Source of the DNA: Brevundimonas sp.
GTDB taxonomy: Bacteria > Pseudomonadota > Alphaproteobacteria > Caulobacterales > Caulobacteraceae
Reading direction: 5' to 3'
Length of the DNA: 64,000 bases
Assembly (NCBI RefSeq): GCF_029945885.1
Contig: NZ_JAQSDK010000002.1
Span: forward strand, 248,001 to 312,000
A model generated the notes under the pieces. The model worked only from the letters and a program-made list of their open reading frames with translations, was not told the DNA's origin and did no database searches. The translations under genes were made by a program, and so were the position numbers. Each line of letters starts with the position of its first letter. The stretch's first letter is position 1. This document shows, in pieces, positions 44,286-53,330 of the stretch.

Positions 44286-44621
44286 ATGACGGCCCCGGAC
44301 CGCAAAGCCCTGATTGCCGCCTACAAGCGGTGCCCGACCATCGCCGGAGTCTATGCGGTGATCTGGACCGCGACCGGGGACACCTGGGTCGGCAGGAGCC
44401 GTCATATCGACACCCAGAAGAACGGCCTGTGGTTCGCCCTGCGGCACGGCACATCGCCGCACCGGTCCCTGCAGGAGGCGTGGAATTCGGGGACGGAAGC
44501 GGATTTCCGCTTTGAGCAGCTGGACCGGTTGCCGGAGGATACCTCGCCCTCGCTGCGCGATCTTGAGCTCAGGGAGCGGGCGGGGCGCTGGATCGCGAGA
44601 CTTGCGGCCCGGTCACTCTAG
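44286..44621 (+). CDS. GIY-YIG-domain protein
   Basis: A 111-residue protein from ATG 44286, chosen because GGAGAG lies 4 bases upstream; the track's ATG at 44274 lies before that site. TIAGVYAVIWTATGDTWVGR and RHIDTQKNGLWFALRHG fit the start of a GIY-YIG fold (GVYAV, WVG, then Arg), with a later Glu region (LELRERAGRW). Many such small proteins have unknown targets; nuclease activity is not proven. It is controlled, apparently, by the twin palindromes in front of it. Confidence 0.75.
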   Translation: MTAPDRKALIAAYKRCPTIAGVYAVIWTATGDTWVGRSRHIDTQKNGLWFALRHGTSPHRSLQEAWNSGTEADFRFEQLDRLPEDTSPSLRDLELRERAGRWIARLAARSL

Positions 44622-44727
44622 CGGATCGTGGTCAAGCACCGGCCTTTGAGAATTTCCGTCAGCGCCGTATGTCCCCTCCCACGATCCCTTCGATGGCCCG
44701 ACGCGGCCGATGTTCCAGACTGAAATC

Positions 44728-45189
44728 ATGACCACTGACACCTCGGGCCTGTCCCAACTGGGCCAGCACACCGTCCAGCCCGTCAGCCCCGAGACGGCCC
44801 AGCTGGAAAGGGTGCCCAATCCGCATCCGGACACCCTGTACCTGGCGCGGTTCACCGTGCCGGAGTTCACCAGCCTGTGCCCGGTGACCGGCCAGCCGGA
44901 CTTCGCCCACCTGGTCATCGACTATGCGCCGGGCGACTGGCTGGTCGAGAGCAAGAGCCTGAAACTGTATCTGACCAGTTTCCGCAACCACGGGGCCTTC
45001 CACGAGGACTGCACCGTGGCCATCGGCAAACGGGTCGCTGACCTGTTGCAACCGAAATGGCTGCGCATCGGCGGCTACTGGTATCCGCGCGGCGGCATCC
45101 CGATCGACGTCTTCTGGCAGACCGGCGTCGCCCCCGAGGGCCTGTGGCTGCCGGATCAGGGCGTGCCGACCTATCGCGGGCGGGGGTGA
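44728..45189 (+). CDS. queF: NADPH-dependent 7-cyano-7-deazaguanine reductase
   Basis: A 153-residue QueF (short, unimodular form) from ATG 44728. The catalytic cysteine is in [36 protein letters not shown] is the QueF signature that binds NADPH and preQ0, and [20 protein letters not shown] follows. It reduces preQ0 to preQ1 in queuosine biosynthesis of tRNA. I see no preQ1 riboswitch in the 100 bases before it. Confidence 0.95.
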   Translation: MTTDTSGLSQLGQHTVQPVSPETAQLERVPNPHPDTLYLARFTVPEFTSLCPVTGQPDFAHLVIDYAPGDWLVESKSLKLYLTSFRNHGAFHEDCTVAIGKRVADLLQPKWLRIGGYWYPRGGIPIDVFWQTGVAPEGLWLPDQGVPTYRGRG

Positions 45190-45250
45190 GGGCGGGCACT
45201 CACCAAAATCGCCGATGCCACCGGTTGATCCCACCACCCATAGCGGACAT

Positions 45251-45643
45251 TCAGCGCTCGATCGGCTGGTAGGTGACCTTGACCCCTGCGATGTCGGACT
45301 GCCCGGTGAACACGCGTGCCTGGGCATCGTATCTGACGATCAAGTTTTCATCGTCGATCCAAGCGACCTCAACCCATGGTCCGCCGCCCACACTCTCCTC
45401 AGCGGCCCCATGATTGGCGTCGGCCACGAACGTGTTCCCAGCGGTGGCTGGGCGGACGCCCGACCCCAGCACCGAAACCTGGGTCGAGTGCCCTGTGGTG
45501 GCTCCACAACTCCGATCGAACAAGATTGCGCTGAGGCGGCCATTCGGGGAGCCGGCCTCGGACAAAATGGTGTTCTCACAGCCGCCTGAACAGCCGCTCA
45601 TCGCGATGGCGGCTCCGGCGAAGAGGACCTGTTGCCACATCAT
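45251..45643 (-). CDS. Small lipoprotein of DUF5412-like type
   Basis: A 130-residue protein; the ORF on the track extends far upstream, but ATG 45643 (or 45640) gives a lipoprotein signal (GAAIAMSGCSGG). The mature part CENTILSEAGSPNGRLSAIL, RSCGATTGHSTQVSVLGSG and WIDDENLIVRYDAQARVF matches small exported proteins (CENEVISEx-SPDGKLKAVVFERGCGATTG pattern) found across proteobacteria. Two cysteines near the start of that core may pair. No function is established. Confidence 0.75.
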   Translation of the reverse strand: MMWQQVLFAGAAIAMSGCSGGCENTILSEAGSPNGRLSAILFDRSCGATTGHSTQVSVLGSGVRPATAGNTFVADANHGAAEESVGGGPWVEVAWIDDENLIVRYDAQARVFTGQSDIAGVKVTYQPIER

Positions 45644-45934
45644 GCCAGCGTGAGCGGCACCGCTGATCGCGTCAATGTCCGCTCGCCTCCCGTAAGCGAC
45701 GGTCGGCTCCCGACCCGAGGCGGACGTCTGCGTGGACGGGTCGAACGATCGCTTCTGACTCCACCAGGTCTTCCGGAATGTCCGCTCTTGGGCGATCAGA
45801 GCCGGCACCCGTTTGGTGATGTTGGGGCCTCCAGGATCGTGACGCCGTGTAAGGTGACGAGGTTGTGCACGTCACTGGCTCGGCAACAGACGTGGGTGCT
45901 ACCCGAAGGCAGGATGTCGTCGAGCAGGTCGTTG
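45644..45934. other. Gap with degenerate dispersed-repeat sequence
   Basis: No protein gene is supported. The region holds several copies of a short unit around AATGTCCGCTC / GCGGACATTC (45672, 45718, 45775; also 45240 outside), a class of interspersed degenerate repeats common in alphaproteobacterial intergenic DNA. A minus-strand frame (LLDDILPSGSTHVCCRASDV) has a coding look but no recognised family and no start. Confidence 0.45.
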
Positions 45935-48439
45935 TCAGGCGGCCACTGGAAAAGACGGCGTTAGGGCGGTTGCCCCGGCCACGGCCTTCAGCAGCGCATC
46001 GGGGCGGATCGGTTTGCAGAGATGCCCGTCAGCTCCAGAAACCCGTCCGGCTTCGATGTGTTCGCTCTGGGCATTGGCGGTGAGCATCAGCACCGGTGTG
46101 CGCGACCCGTCTATCTCGCGCTCGCGCAAAGCGCGCGTGGCCGCCAGCCCGTCGAGCACCGGCATCTGCATATCCATCAACACGAGGTCGTACTGTCCGG
46201 CCGCAAGGCATTCCAATGCCTTCGCTCCATCGTCCACGACGGTCAGCATGATGCCAGCAGGCTCCAAAATCAGCCGGACGATCTGCTGGTTCACCGGGTG
46301 GTCTTCCGCCAGCAGCACGCGCACGCCCTTGAGGTCGCGCATGATGGGCTCCGCCGCCGGTCGCTCGTGATGCTCTTCTGCCTCGCCGCGCAGCAGCGGA
46401 AGGTCGAGAGCAAACCTGCTGCCTACCCCAGGCGCGGATGTGGCCTCTGCGACGCCGCCCATCAGATCGGCGAATGCCGCGACGATCGAGAGCCCCAGGC
46501 CCGTGCCACCGAATTGGCGGGTGATGGATTCGTCCGCCTGTTCAAAGCGGCGGAAAAGTCTGGCGGCTGTATCCTCGTTAAAGCCCAGCCCGGTGTCCGT
46601 GACTTCAATTCTGAGCCCGAGATGAGACGAACGCGCCGAGATCGTTATCTCGCCGGCGGATGTGAACTTAACGGCGTTGCCGAGGAGATTGGACAACATC
46701 TGACTTAGCCGAACGCTATCGCCGATCCACGAGCCTCGCACATCCATCTCAACCGTCGCCCGCAGTCCAAGCCCCTTGGCCTCCGCAGCCGCCCTGAAGA
46801 GCTCCGTCACGTCATCGACCACAGTCTCCAGATCGAACGAAGCCGCTTCGAGGACCATGCCTCCGGCTTCCAGCTTGGATACATCGAGAACATCACTGAC
46901 GACGCGTTCAAGCACACGGCCCGAGGACACAATCAGGCGCGCCAGTTCATTCGCAACGCGCCCGCGCTGCCGCGCGAGTAGAAGGTCTGCGGTGGCGATG
47001 ATGCCGTTCAGCGGCGTCCGCAACTCGTGGCTCATGTTCGCCAGAAACCGTGACTTGGCCTCATTGGCTGCTTCGAGTTCAGCGGTGCGGACGCGGACCT
47101 TGTCCTCCAGGGATGTCACCAGATCCTCCGCTCTCGCGTCGGCGGCGACCAGGGCGCGAGCGACCACGCCGAATTCATCGGTCCTTTCAGACATGCGGGT
47201 CAGGGCTGCGGCCTGGCGTCTGCCTTGAAGGGGCGCGCTGGAATGAGAAGCGATGACTTCGAGTGGCGAGACCACCCACCGACAGGCGAACCAGTACAAC
47301 AGGCCGCCCTGCAAAACGGCGACCAAGGTGCCAATGAGCAATATCCAAGACGCGGATTTGGCGGCCGCCGCCTCGATGGTTGCTGTTGGCACAATGGACA
47401 ACAGGTGCCAATTCGGCGCGGATACTCGGCCATATGCCACATAGGCCTTGCCGTTCGGCGAGCGGACGACCCCGCTGGCCTGGCCGGCGGCGGTGACGAG
47501 GCTAGCCAGTCCGGTCAAGCCGTACTCCTGCTCGTAGCGGGCGACCACGTCGGGCGATGCGGTCCCGGGCGTCTCAGAGCCGGGGAACGCGACAAGCTCG
47601 CCCCGCGCGTCAACGATCAGATTGATGCCGCCGGTCGGCGCTTGTCCGACGCTTTTCAGCAGTCTCCCGCCCATCTGAAGGGTCGTTCCAAAAGCACCAA
47701 CGTGGCGGCCGTCTATATCTACCGGCGTGTGGCAGCCGGTGGTCAGAGCTGCGCCCGATTGAACATATAAAAGGCGCCTCAACCCGGTGCACAGGGTCCG
47801 GCGCCCGGGGTTCAAGCTCGGCAAGGTCACCCGAACGAGGTCATCGTTCGCGAACGAAAAACTGGCAGGTGCGGTCTCCCGATAGAAGATCAGACGGTCC
47901 GGGCGTGATGGGGCAAATATGAGCAACCGGTCGTCGGGCGTGTAAAAGTAGAAGTTGTCGTTAAAGCCGAGCTGCGCTTCGCCAAATCGCCCCACGACTT
48001 GCCAGGCTGCGATCAACAGTCGTCGCTCGTCCGCGGTGACCTGCTCGCCCCGAGCGACGAATGCTCCCAGACCAAAAACCGGCTCTCCAGTCGCGGACTT
48101 GCTGCCTTCGAAATCCTGCGGACGGCTGCGACGCGTCCCGTCGGCTTGCAAGGGGAATGCCTGCTCAAACGAACGGTCTACTTCGGCCTGAGTGAGGGCT
48201 TGCATTCGGCGGACGAGCGCCGCGCTGGCCTGGTTCTGCAAGCGGGCGGCGTCTTCAAATAGCTGGTTCTCAGTGTTCGCCCGCTCGGCTGCATAGTCGC
48301 TCAGATGGGTCAGTTTCTCGTTGGTCAGTCCCTTGCTGACGATCTGAAAGGTTACGAGAGCAGCGACGATGGTGAAGCCGGCACTCAAGGCGAGCGTGAC
48401 CATCAACAGCTTGCGCGCCAAGGACCAATCTACCCGCAT
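45935..48439 (-). CDS. Hybrid sensor histidine kinase / response regulator
   Basis: An 834-residue inner-membrane kinase from ATG 48439. Two membrane helices (residues 10-32 and about 370-395) enclose a large periplasmic sensing region of Cache type. The H-box is FLANMSHELRTPLNGII (His near 470), the ATPase domain has FEQADESITRQFGGTGLGLS, and the C-terminal receiver has LLAEDHPVNQQIVRLILEPA with Asp near 754 in LVLMDMQMPVLDG. No partner gene is adjacent, so output may be through another phosphotransfer protein. The ligand is unknown. Confidence 0.9.
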   Translation of the reverse strand: MRVDWSLARKLLMVTLALSAGFTIVAALVTFQIVSKGLTNEKLTHLSDYAAERANTENQLFEDAARLQNQASAALVRRMQALTQAEVDRSFEQAFPLQADGTRRSRPQDFEGSKSATGEPVFGLGAFVARGEQVTADERRLLIAAWQVVGRFGEAQLGFNDNFYFYTPDDRLLIFAPSRPDRLIFYRETAPASFSFANDDLVRVTLPSLNPGRRTLCTGLRRLLYVQSGAALTTGCHTPVDIDGRHVGAFGTTLQMGGRLLKSVGQAPTGGINLIVDARGELVAFPGSETPGTASPDVVARYEQEYGLTGLASLVTAAGQASGVVRSPNGKAYVAYGRVSAPNWHLLSIVPTATIEAAAAKSASWILLIGTLVAVLQGGLLYWFACRWVVSPLEVIASHSSAPLQGRRQAAALTRMSERTDEFGVVARALVAADARAEDLVTSLEDKVRVRTAELEAANEAKSRFLANMSHELRTPLNGIIATADLLLARQRGRVANELARLIVSSGRVLERVVSDVLDVSKLEAGGMVLEAASFDLETVVDDVTELFRAAAEAKGLGLRATVEMDVRGSWIGDSVRLSQMLSNLLGNAVKFTSAGEITISARSSHLGLRIEVTDTGLGFNEDTAARLFRRFEQADESITRQFGGTGLGLSIVAAFADLMGGVAEATSAPGVGSRFALDLPLLRGEAEEHHERPAAEPIMRDLKGVRVLLAEDHPVNQQIVRLILEPAGIMLTVVDDGAKALECLAAGQYDLVLMDMQMPVLDGLAATRALREREIDGSRTPVLMLTANAQSEHIEAGRVSGADGHLCKPIRPDALLKAVAGATALTPSFPVAA

Positions 48440-48653
48440 CCAGCTCTCCAGGAACGATCAGGTACCGCCCGCAAGCCCTCAGAATTGCATCAACTAGAGA
48501 ATATTTGATGAGCGCCATCGCCTCGGGTTCGGCCCTCCCGGTGTTGGCAGTGAGCGAACTCCCGGTCCCATTCCAGGGAAGGGCGGTTATGTGCAAGGCG
48601 CACGAAGGGTGATGTTTCGGACGTCTGCTGTTCGGCAGGTCGCTCTGCCTAAT
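48440..48653. other. Intergenic gap between two kinase genes
   Basis: These 214 bases include the upstream region of the hybrid kinase and the end of the next kinase gene. I see no ORF, hairpin or clear promoter motif. Confidence 0.4.
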
Positions 48654-50264
48654 TCATCGGGGCATGACCTGGTCGGGCTGGATCCGGGCCGCCAGCGGCA
48701 GGACCAGTTCGAAGACCGCCCCGGCGTCTGACGGCACCAGATCCAGCGTCGCCCCGTTCGCGGCCAGCAGGGCGCGGGCGATCGACAGGCCCAGACCGGC
48801 ACCGCCTTCGCCGCGCCGGGTCGTGAAAAAGGGTTCGAAGATGCGCCGCGCGTCCGCCGGAGCCAGCCCGGGCCCGTCGTCGGTGACGGTCAGGACCCAT
48901 GCATCGGCGGTCGGGCGTGCCTCGATCGTCACCGTCGTGGCCCCGGCCTGAAGACTGTTCTCCAGCAGGGTCGACAGCACCATCTCCAGCGTGGAGGCGG
49001 GCACGGCGACGCGCGGTTCGTGCGCGTCCAGCCGGTTGAGGATGGTCAGCCGGTCCGCTCGCGCGTCCACGGCCCTCATCATCGGCGGCCCGACATCCAC
49101 CGATAGGCCGGCTTCGGGTCGCGCCATGTCCGCCCTCGCGAGATCGAGCAGGCGGGTGACCAGGGACGCCAGGCGGCGGCCGTCGGCGGCGATGTTGGCG
49201 AGGAAGCGGCGACGCTGGTCCGGTTCCATGTCGTCATGGTCCTGCAGCAGTTCGACCGCCCCCTGGATGCCGGCGAGCGGGGTCTTGAATTCATGGCTGA
49301 CGGCGGCGGCGAAATCGCGCAGATAGCGCGACCGGCGGTCGACCGCCCGGGCCATCCGGCCGAAATCCTCATACAGGTCGCGAATCTCCACGGCGGCGGT
49401 GGCCGGGGCGGGCGGCACCTCGCCGCCGCCGCCGGTGGCGACGTCGCGGGCGGCCCGGCTCAGGGCCTCGATCGGGCGGGCGATGCCGCGCGACACCAGC
49501 ACGGCCAGGAAGCCGATCAGGCCCAGGGTGCCGACGATGCCGAGCGCGATCTTGATCCGGTCCTGATAGATGCCGCGGAACAGGGCCCGGGGTGAGCGGG
49601 AGGTCAGGATCACGCCTTCGACCCGGCTGTTCACGACCACCGGCCGGGCGTGGTGGATGCGCAGGGCCGAGGCGCGGCTGAGCCATTCCATCGAATAGCG
49701 CGGGTGGTAGGAATCGTTGCGACGCAGGACCGTGTGCGGCTGCCCCGACAGGGCGGCTCGGACCTCTTCCAGATCGCGCCAGTTGCCGCCTTCCCCGAAG
49801 CCGCGCACCACCGTGCCGTTGCGATCGAGGACGATGATCGAGGCCAGGGTGGTGCGGCTGGTCTCCTCGATCACCGGTCCCAGCCGGGCGGCGACGGCGA
49901 CGGCCGCCGGATCGGGCGGTCGGGACGGCATGACGGTGGCGGGGCGGGCCGGCAGAACCGGATCCGACCCGAGGTCGATGGTCGCCGGCTCCGGCCGGTA
50001 GTAGCCCGGCACGCGGCGACGGGCGGGGTCGAACGGGACCTGCGGGGCTCCGGGCCAGTCGGCCTCGGCCACGGCCGACAGGACCGCCGTCTGGGCGATC
50101 AGCTCCGCCTCGGTCTGGCGTACGAGGGTATTCTCATAGACCCGCAGAAAGATGGCGCTCAGCCCGGGCAGGATGGCCGCGAACATCAGCACCGACAGCA
50201 GGATGGTCCGCAGCCTCAGCGCGGGCCAATGCGCGCGAACGAAGGCACGGGCCCGTGCGATCAC
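48654..50264 (-). CDS. Sensor histidine kinase of a two-component pair
   Basis: A 536-residue kinase with an N-terminal membrane helix (LLSVLMFAAILPGLSAIFL) and a second one near residue 235 (VGTLGLIGFLAVLVSRGI), a periplasmic sensing stretch between, then HAMP, the H-box AAVSHEFKTPLAGIQGAVEL and an ATPase domain with VTDDGPGLAPADARRIFEPFF and GGAGLGLSIARALL. It overlaps the response regulator by GTGA. The closest layout is ChvG/StyS-type sensors; the signal is unknown. Confidence 0.9.
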   Translation of the reverse strand: MIARARAFVRAHWPALRLRTILLSVLMFAAILPGLSAIFLRVYENTLVRQTEAELIAQTAVLSAVAEADWPGAPQVPFDPARRRVPGYYRPEPATIDLGSDPVLPARPATVMPSRPPDPAAVAVAARLGPVIEETSRTTLASIIVLDRNGTVVRGFGEGGNWRDLEEVRAALSGQPHTVLRRNDSYHPRYSMEWLSRASALRIHHARPVVVNSRVEGVILTSRSPRALFRGIYQDRIKIALGIVGTLGLIGFLAVLVSRGIARPIEALSRAARDVATGGGGEVPPAPATAAVEIRDLYEDFGRMARAVDRRSRYLRDFAAAVSHEFKTPLAGIQGAVELLQDHDDMEPDQRRRFLANIAADGRRLASLVTRLLDLARADMARPEAGLSVDVGPPMMRAVDARADRLTILNRLDAHEPRVAVPASTLEMVLSTLLENSLQAGATTVTIEARPTADAWVLTVTDDGPGLAPADARRIFEPFFTTRRGEGGAGLGLSIARALLAANGATLDLVPSDAGAVFELVLPLAARIQPDQVMPR

Positions 50265-50971
50265 CCGGCGCTGCCGAGGCAGGGGCCCAGTTGATAGCCG
50301 ACGCCGGGCCGGGTCTCGATCACATCGGCCCCGCCGACCGAGGCGAATTTGGCGCGCAGATTACGGACGTGGCTGTCGATGGTGCGGTCGGTCATGGCGA
50401 AGCCGGGGCCGTGGACGCGGTCGATGATGGCGTCGCGGGTGAAGACCCGGCGCGGGGCGTCGGCCAGGGTGCGGACGATGCTGAACTCCGTCACCGTCAG
50501 GGGCACCTCGACCTCCTGCCAGCGGGCGCGCCAGCCGTCGGCGTCGAGGCTCAGCCCGCCCAGGGCGAAATGACCGGGGGTGGGGGGCGGCGCGGTGCGG
50601 TTGACGCGGCGCAGGATGGCCGCGACCCGGGCCACGACCTCGCGCGGGCTGAACGGCTTGGTCACATAGTCGTCGGCCCCCAGTTCCATGCCCAGGATGC
50701 GGTCGATCTCGTCATCGCGCGACGACAGGAACAGGATGGGCAGGTCGCCCCCGGCGCGGATGCGGCGGCAGGCCTCGATCCCGTCCATGCGCGGCATATT
50801 GATGTCCAGCACCACCAGGTCGGGCCGGTGCCGGGCGATGTCGGCCAGGGCCGCCTCGCCGTCGGCGGCCTCGCGCGTGGCCAGACCGGCCTTCTGCAGG
50901 GCGAAGGTCAGCAGATCGCGAATATGCGGGTCGTCGTCGACCACCAGGACCGTGCATTGCATGATCGCCAT
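50261..50971 (-). CDS. OmpR-family response regulator
   Basis: A 236-residue response regulator from ATG 50971. The receiver has TVLVVDDDPHIRDLL, the phosphoacceptor in LVVLDINMPRMDG, and DYVTKPFSPREV. The C-terminal winged helix has LTVTEFSIVRTLADAPRRVF and TIDSHVRNLRAKFASVGG. It would be phosphorylated by the coupled kinase. It begins 2 bases after the DUF4173 gene, so the three form one transcript. The ORF's longer start at 51193 is not supported. Confidence 0.9.
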   Translation of the reverse strand: MAIMQCTVLVVDDDPHIRDLLTFALQKAGLATREAADGEAALADIARHRPDLVVLDINMPRMDGIEACRRIRAGGDLPILFLSSRDDEIDRILGMELGADDYVTKPFSPREVVARVAAILRRVNRTAPPPTPGHFALGGLSLDADGWRARWQEVEVPLTVTEFSIVRTLADAPRRVFTRDAIIDRVHGPGFAMTDRTIDSHVRNLRAKFASVGGADVIETRPGVGYQLGPCLGSAG

Positions 50972-50973
50972 GT

Positions 50974-52566
50974 TCAGCCTCCGGCCGGCAAGGTCAACGG
51001 GGCGTATGCGGGTTCCGGTCGGGGCAGGGTGACCGGCGGTGCCGGTGGTGGCGGCGGCGGCTTCAGGCGACCGGCCCAGTCCCGCTCTCCCGGCAGCGGT
51101 ACCGCCAGGGGCCGGTCCCGGGACAGGACCTGAATCCGCTCCATCCGCCGGGCCGTCCGCCAGCGCCAGCTGTGCCAGTCGTTCTGCCGCCAATCGATGT
51201 CGGTGACGATTTGCCGACGCACGGCGGCGGCGCGGTCCCGCAGACCGGCCGGGGTGTGGGGGGCCCGTTCCAGTTCGACCAGGGACACCAGCGCCGGTTC
51301 GCCGAGGCTGTGAAGATAGCCCAGGTCCAGGTCGACTCCGCGGCCGCCGACCTCGCGGGCATGACGCACGTTCCAGGCGGCGGCGACGGCACCGAGATCG
51401 ACCACACTGATGACCGCGAGCACACCGAGGGTGATGGCGACATTGGCATTGATCAGCCAGTGCGCCGAGCGGTCACGCAGCATCCGCCAGCCGATCAGCA
51501 GCAGGCCGGCACCGACCAGAATCATCCAGACCATGGCCGCGATCCGGAACCGGGTCAGGGCATAGGCCTCGATATAGTCAGCGGTACGCAGCAGGCTGGA
51601 CGCGACCAGCAGCATGTTCTGGGCAACCCAGACGATGACCAGAAGGCGGACGCCGGGCCGCCGCGCCGTATCGGAGCCCGGCTGCAGGGCGACGAGGACG
51701 AACAGTCCGGCCAGCAGGGTGGTGACGATCAGGGGCCAGGCCCCGCGATGGGCATAGTCGGCCAGACCCATGTCGCCGGGCAGGGGCGCGCCGCTCCACA
51801 GGAAGGCGATGTCGAGCCCGTTCTGCAGGGCGAAGACGACGTTGAAGACGATCAGGGACCAGGTGATCGAGGTGGTCAGGGCCGGGGAGGGGCGGTTGGA
51901 TTTTCGCGCCGGCAGGGCCAGCAGCGGGCGCTTCCAGTGCGGCCGCAGCACGCCCCAGACACCGGTCGCGATCATCAGCCAGAACAGCACCCGCAAGACC
52001 ATCTCCGGCGACAGCGGCGGCAGGGTGATGCGGTCGAGGGCGTCTGAAATCAGTGGATTGGCTGCCGAGAACAGGGCCAGGAAGATCGCGCCGCCGACCA
52101 CCGGCATGGCCAGCAGACCCAGCAGGGCCAGCAGCGACCGGCCCTTTCGGCGACGTTTGAGCCGGGCCAGTTTCAGCAGGTCGAACAGCGGGCCGATCAG
52201 GCCGAACAGCCCGTGGATGCCCAGTCGCTGGCTCCAGCCCCAGGCCGTCTCGCCCGCCCTGACCCGGGCCGACAGGACGGCGACGGCGATGACCAGGCCG
52301 AACAGGGCCAGGGCCAGCAGGCCGGGCCGGTCGACCAGCACCAGGCCGAAGGCGATAGCGGCGACGAGGGCGACCAGGGCGCGCCGGTCACGGGCCAGAC
52401 CGGGACGCACGATGATCACGGCCGCGACCATGGTCAGGGCGAACAGGCCCAGGCTGGTGCCGGGCAGGTGCAGGAACAGCAGCAGGTCAGCGACGGCGAC
52501 CACGGCCAGGTCGAGGCCGAATTTCAGCCAGAAGGATGAGCGGAATGGTCTGGGGGTGTGAAGCAT
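50974..52566 (-). CDS. DUF4173-family polytopic membrane protein
   Basis: A 530-residue integral membrane protein with about a dozen hydrophobic helices, such as LGLFALTMVAAVIIV and LLALLGLLAMPVVGGAIFLALF. The segment LANPLISDALDRITLPP-like and NVVFALQNGLDIAFLWSG match DUF4173/DUF4153-type proteins. The C-terminal tail is Pro-rich (LKPPPPPPAPPVTLPRPEP). It is first in an operon with a response regulator and kinase, and may be the target or accessory of that system. Function unknown. Confidence 0.8.
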   Translation of the reverse strand: MLHTPRPFRSSFWLKFGLDLAVVAVADLLLFLHLPGTSLGLFALTMVAAVIIVRPGLARDRRALVALVAAIAFGLVLVDRPGLLALALFGLVIAVAVLSARVRAGETAWGWSQRLGIHGLFGLIGPLFDLLKLARLKRRRKGRSLLALLGLLAMPVVGGAIFLALFSAANPLISDALDRITLPPLSPEMVLRVLFWLMIATGVWGVLRPHWKRPLLALPARKSNRPSPALTTSITWSLIVFNVVFALQNGLDIAFLWSGAPLPGDMGLADYAHRGAWPLIVTTLLAGLFVLVALQPGSDTARRPGVRLLVIVWVAQNMLLVASSLLRTADYIEAYALTRFRIAAMVWMILVGAGLLLIGWRMLRDRSAHWLINANVAITLGVLAVISVVDLGAVAAAWNVRHAREVGGRGVDLDLGYLHSLGEPALVSLVELERAPHTPAGLRDRAAAVRRQIVTDIDWRQNDWHSWRWRTARRMERIQVLSRDRPLAVPLPGERDWAGRLKPPPPPPAPPVTLPRPEPAYAPLTLPAGG

Positions 52567-52682
52567 GCGCGCCTCCCTTTCGGGAGCGGTTGTCGGCGCG
52601 CGGTGTCCAGCGGGGTTGGGGCGGTCGGGGAATATCGGCGCAGGAACCGTGCAGCTTCGGTGCAGGCTTCCGCCTGGACCCG

Positions 52683-53285
52683 TCAGGGCAGGCGGGTGAC
52701 CTTGTCGGCCATGACCGGTCGCGGCCGTTCCAGCGGGGCCTCTGCCAGACTGCCGATATGGATGAAGCCGGCGATCCGTTCGGCCGGGCCGACCCCGAAC
52801 AGGGCAACGGCCTCGGGGTCATAGCTGTACCAGTCGGTGATCCAGCTGCCGGCGAAGCCCAGGGCACCGGCGGCGTGTTCCAGGTTCATGCACACGGCCC
52901 CGGCCGACAGTTCCTGTTCCCAGACCGGCACCTTGTGGTCGGGGATCGGGGTCGAGATCACCAGGATCGACAGGGGCGGATTGACCAGTTTGGCCAGGAC
53001 CGAGCGGGCCTTGTCCGCCGGGGTCTGCCGCGCGGCCATGGGCAGCAGGCGTTCGGCGATGTCCGCGCGGCTTTTCGGGCCCAGCACGACGAACCGCCAC
53101 GGGAACAGTTTGCCGTGATCGGGGGTGCGGGCCCCCAGCGACAGGATGGCGTCGATCTGTTCGGGCGATGGTCCGGGGGCGATCAGGCTCTGGGCCGGGC
53201 CGGAACGGCGCGTGGCCAGACGCGCGCGCAGTTCGGAAGAGGGCCGGGGCAGGGGCAGGGCGGTGCCAAGATCGGTATCGGTCAT
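52683..53285 (-). CDS. Nitroreductase-family flavoprotein
   Basis: A 200-residue FMN enzyme. The N-terminal LATRRSGPAQSLIAPGPSPEQIDAIL-type start (quoted: LATRRSGPAQSL), ARTPDHGKLFPWRFVVLG for flavin binding, and ISTPIPDHKVPVWEQELSAG with GAVCMNLEHAAGALGF fit the YdjA/NfsB-like group. Such enzymes use NAD(P)H to reduce nitro compounds, quinones or other substrates; the natural one is unknown. It diverges from the NUDIX gene at 53331. Confidence 0.85.
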   Translation of the reverse strand: MTDTDLGTALPLPRPSSELRARLATRRSGPAQSLIAPGPSPEQIDAILSLGARTPDHGKLFPWRFVVLGPKSRADIAERLLPMAARQTPADKARSVLAKLVNPPLSILVISTPIPDHKVPVWEQELSAGAVCMNLEHAAGALGFAGSWITDWYSYDPEAVALFGVGPAERIAGFIHIGSLAEAPLERPRPVMADKVTRLP

Positions 53286-53330
53286 GCCGTCTAGCTAGTC
53301 GTGACGCGGCTCCGGCGCCATACCCGGACC

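Noticed and set aside
44622-44727. preQ1 riboswitch in front of queF
   Set aside because: I could not fit a preQ1 aptamer core or pseudoknot in this short region.
45672-45875. 67-residue minus-strand ORF
   Set aside because: It lies in repeat-rich intergenic sequence, has no ribosome site and resembles no family.
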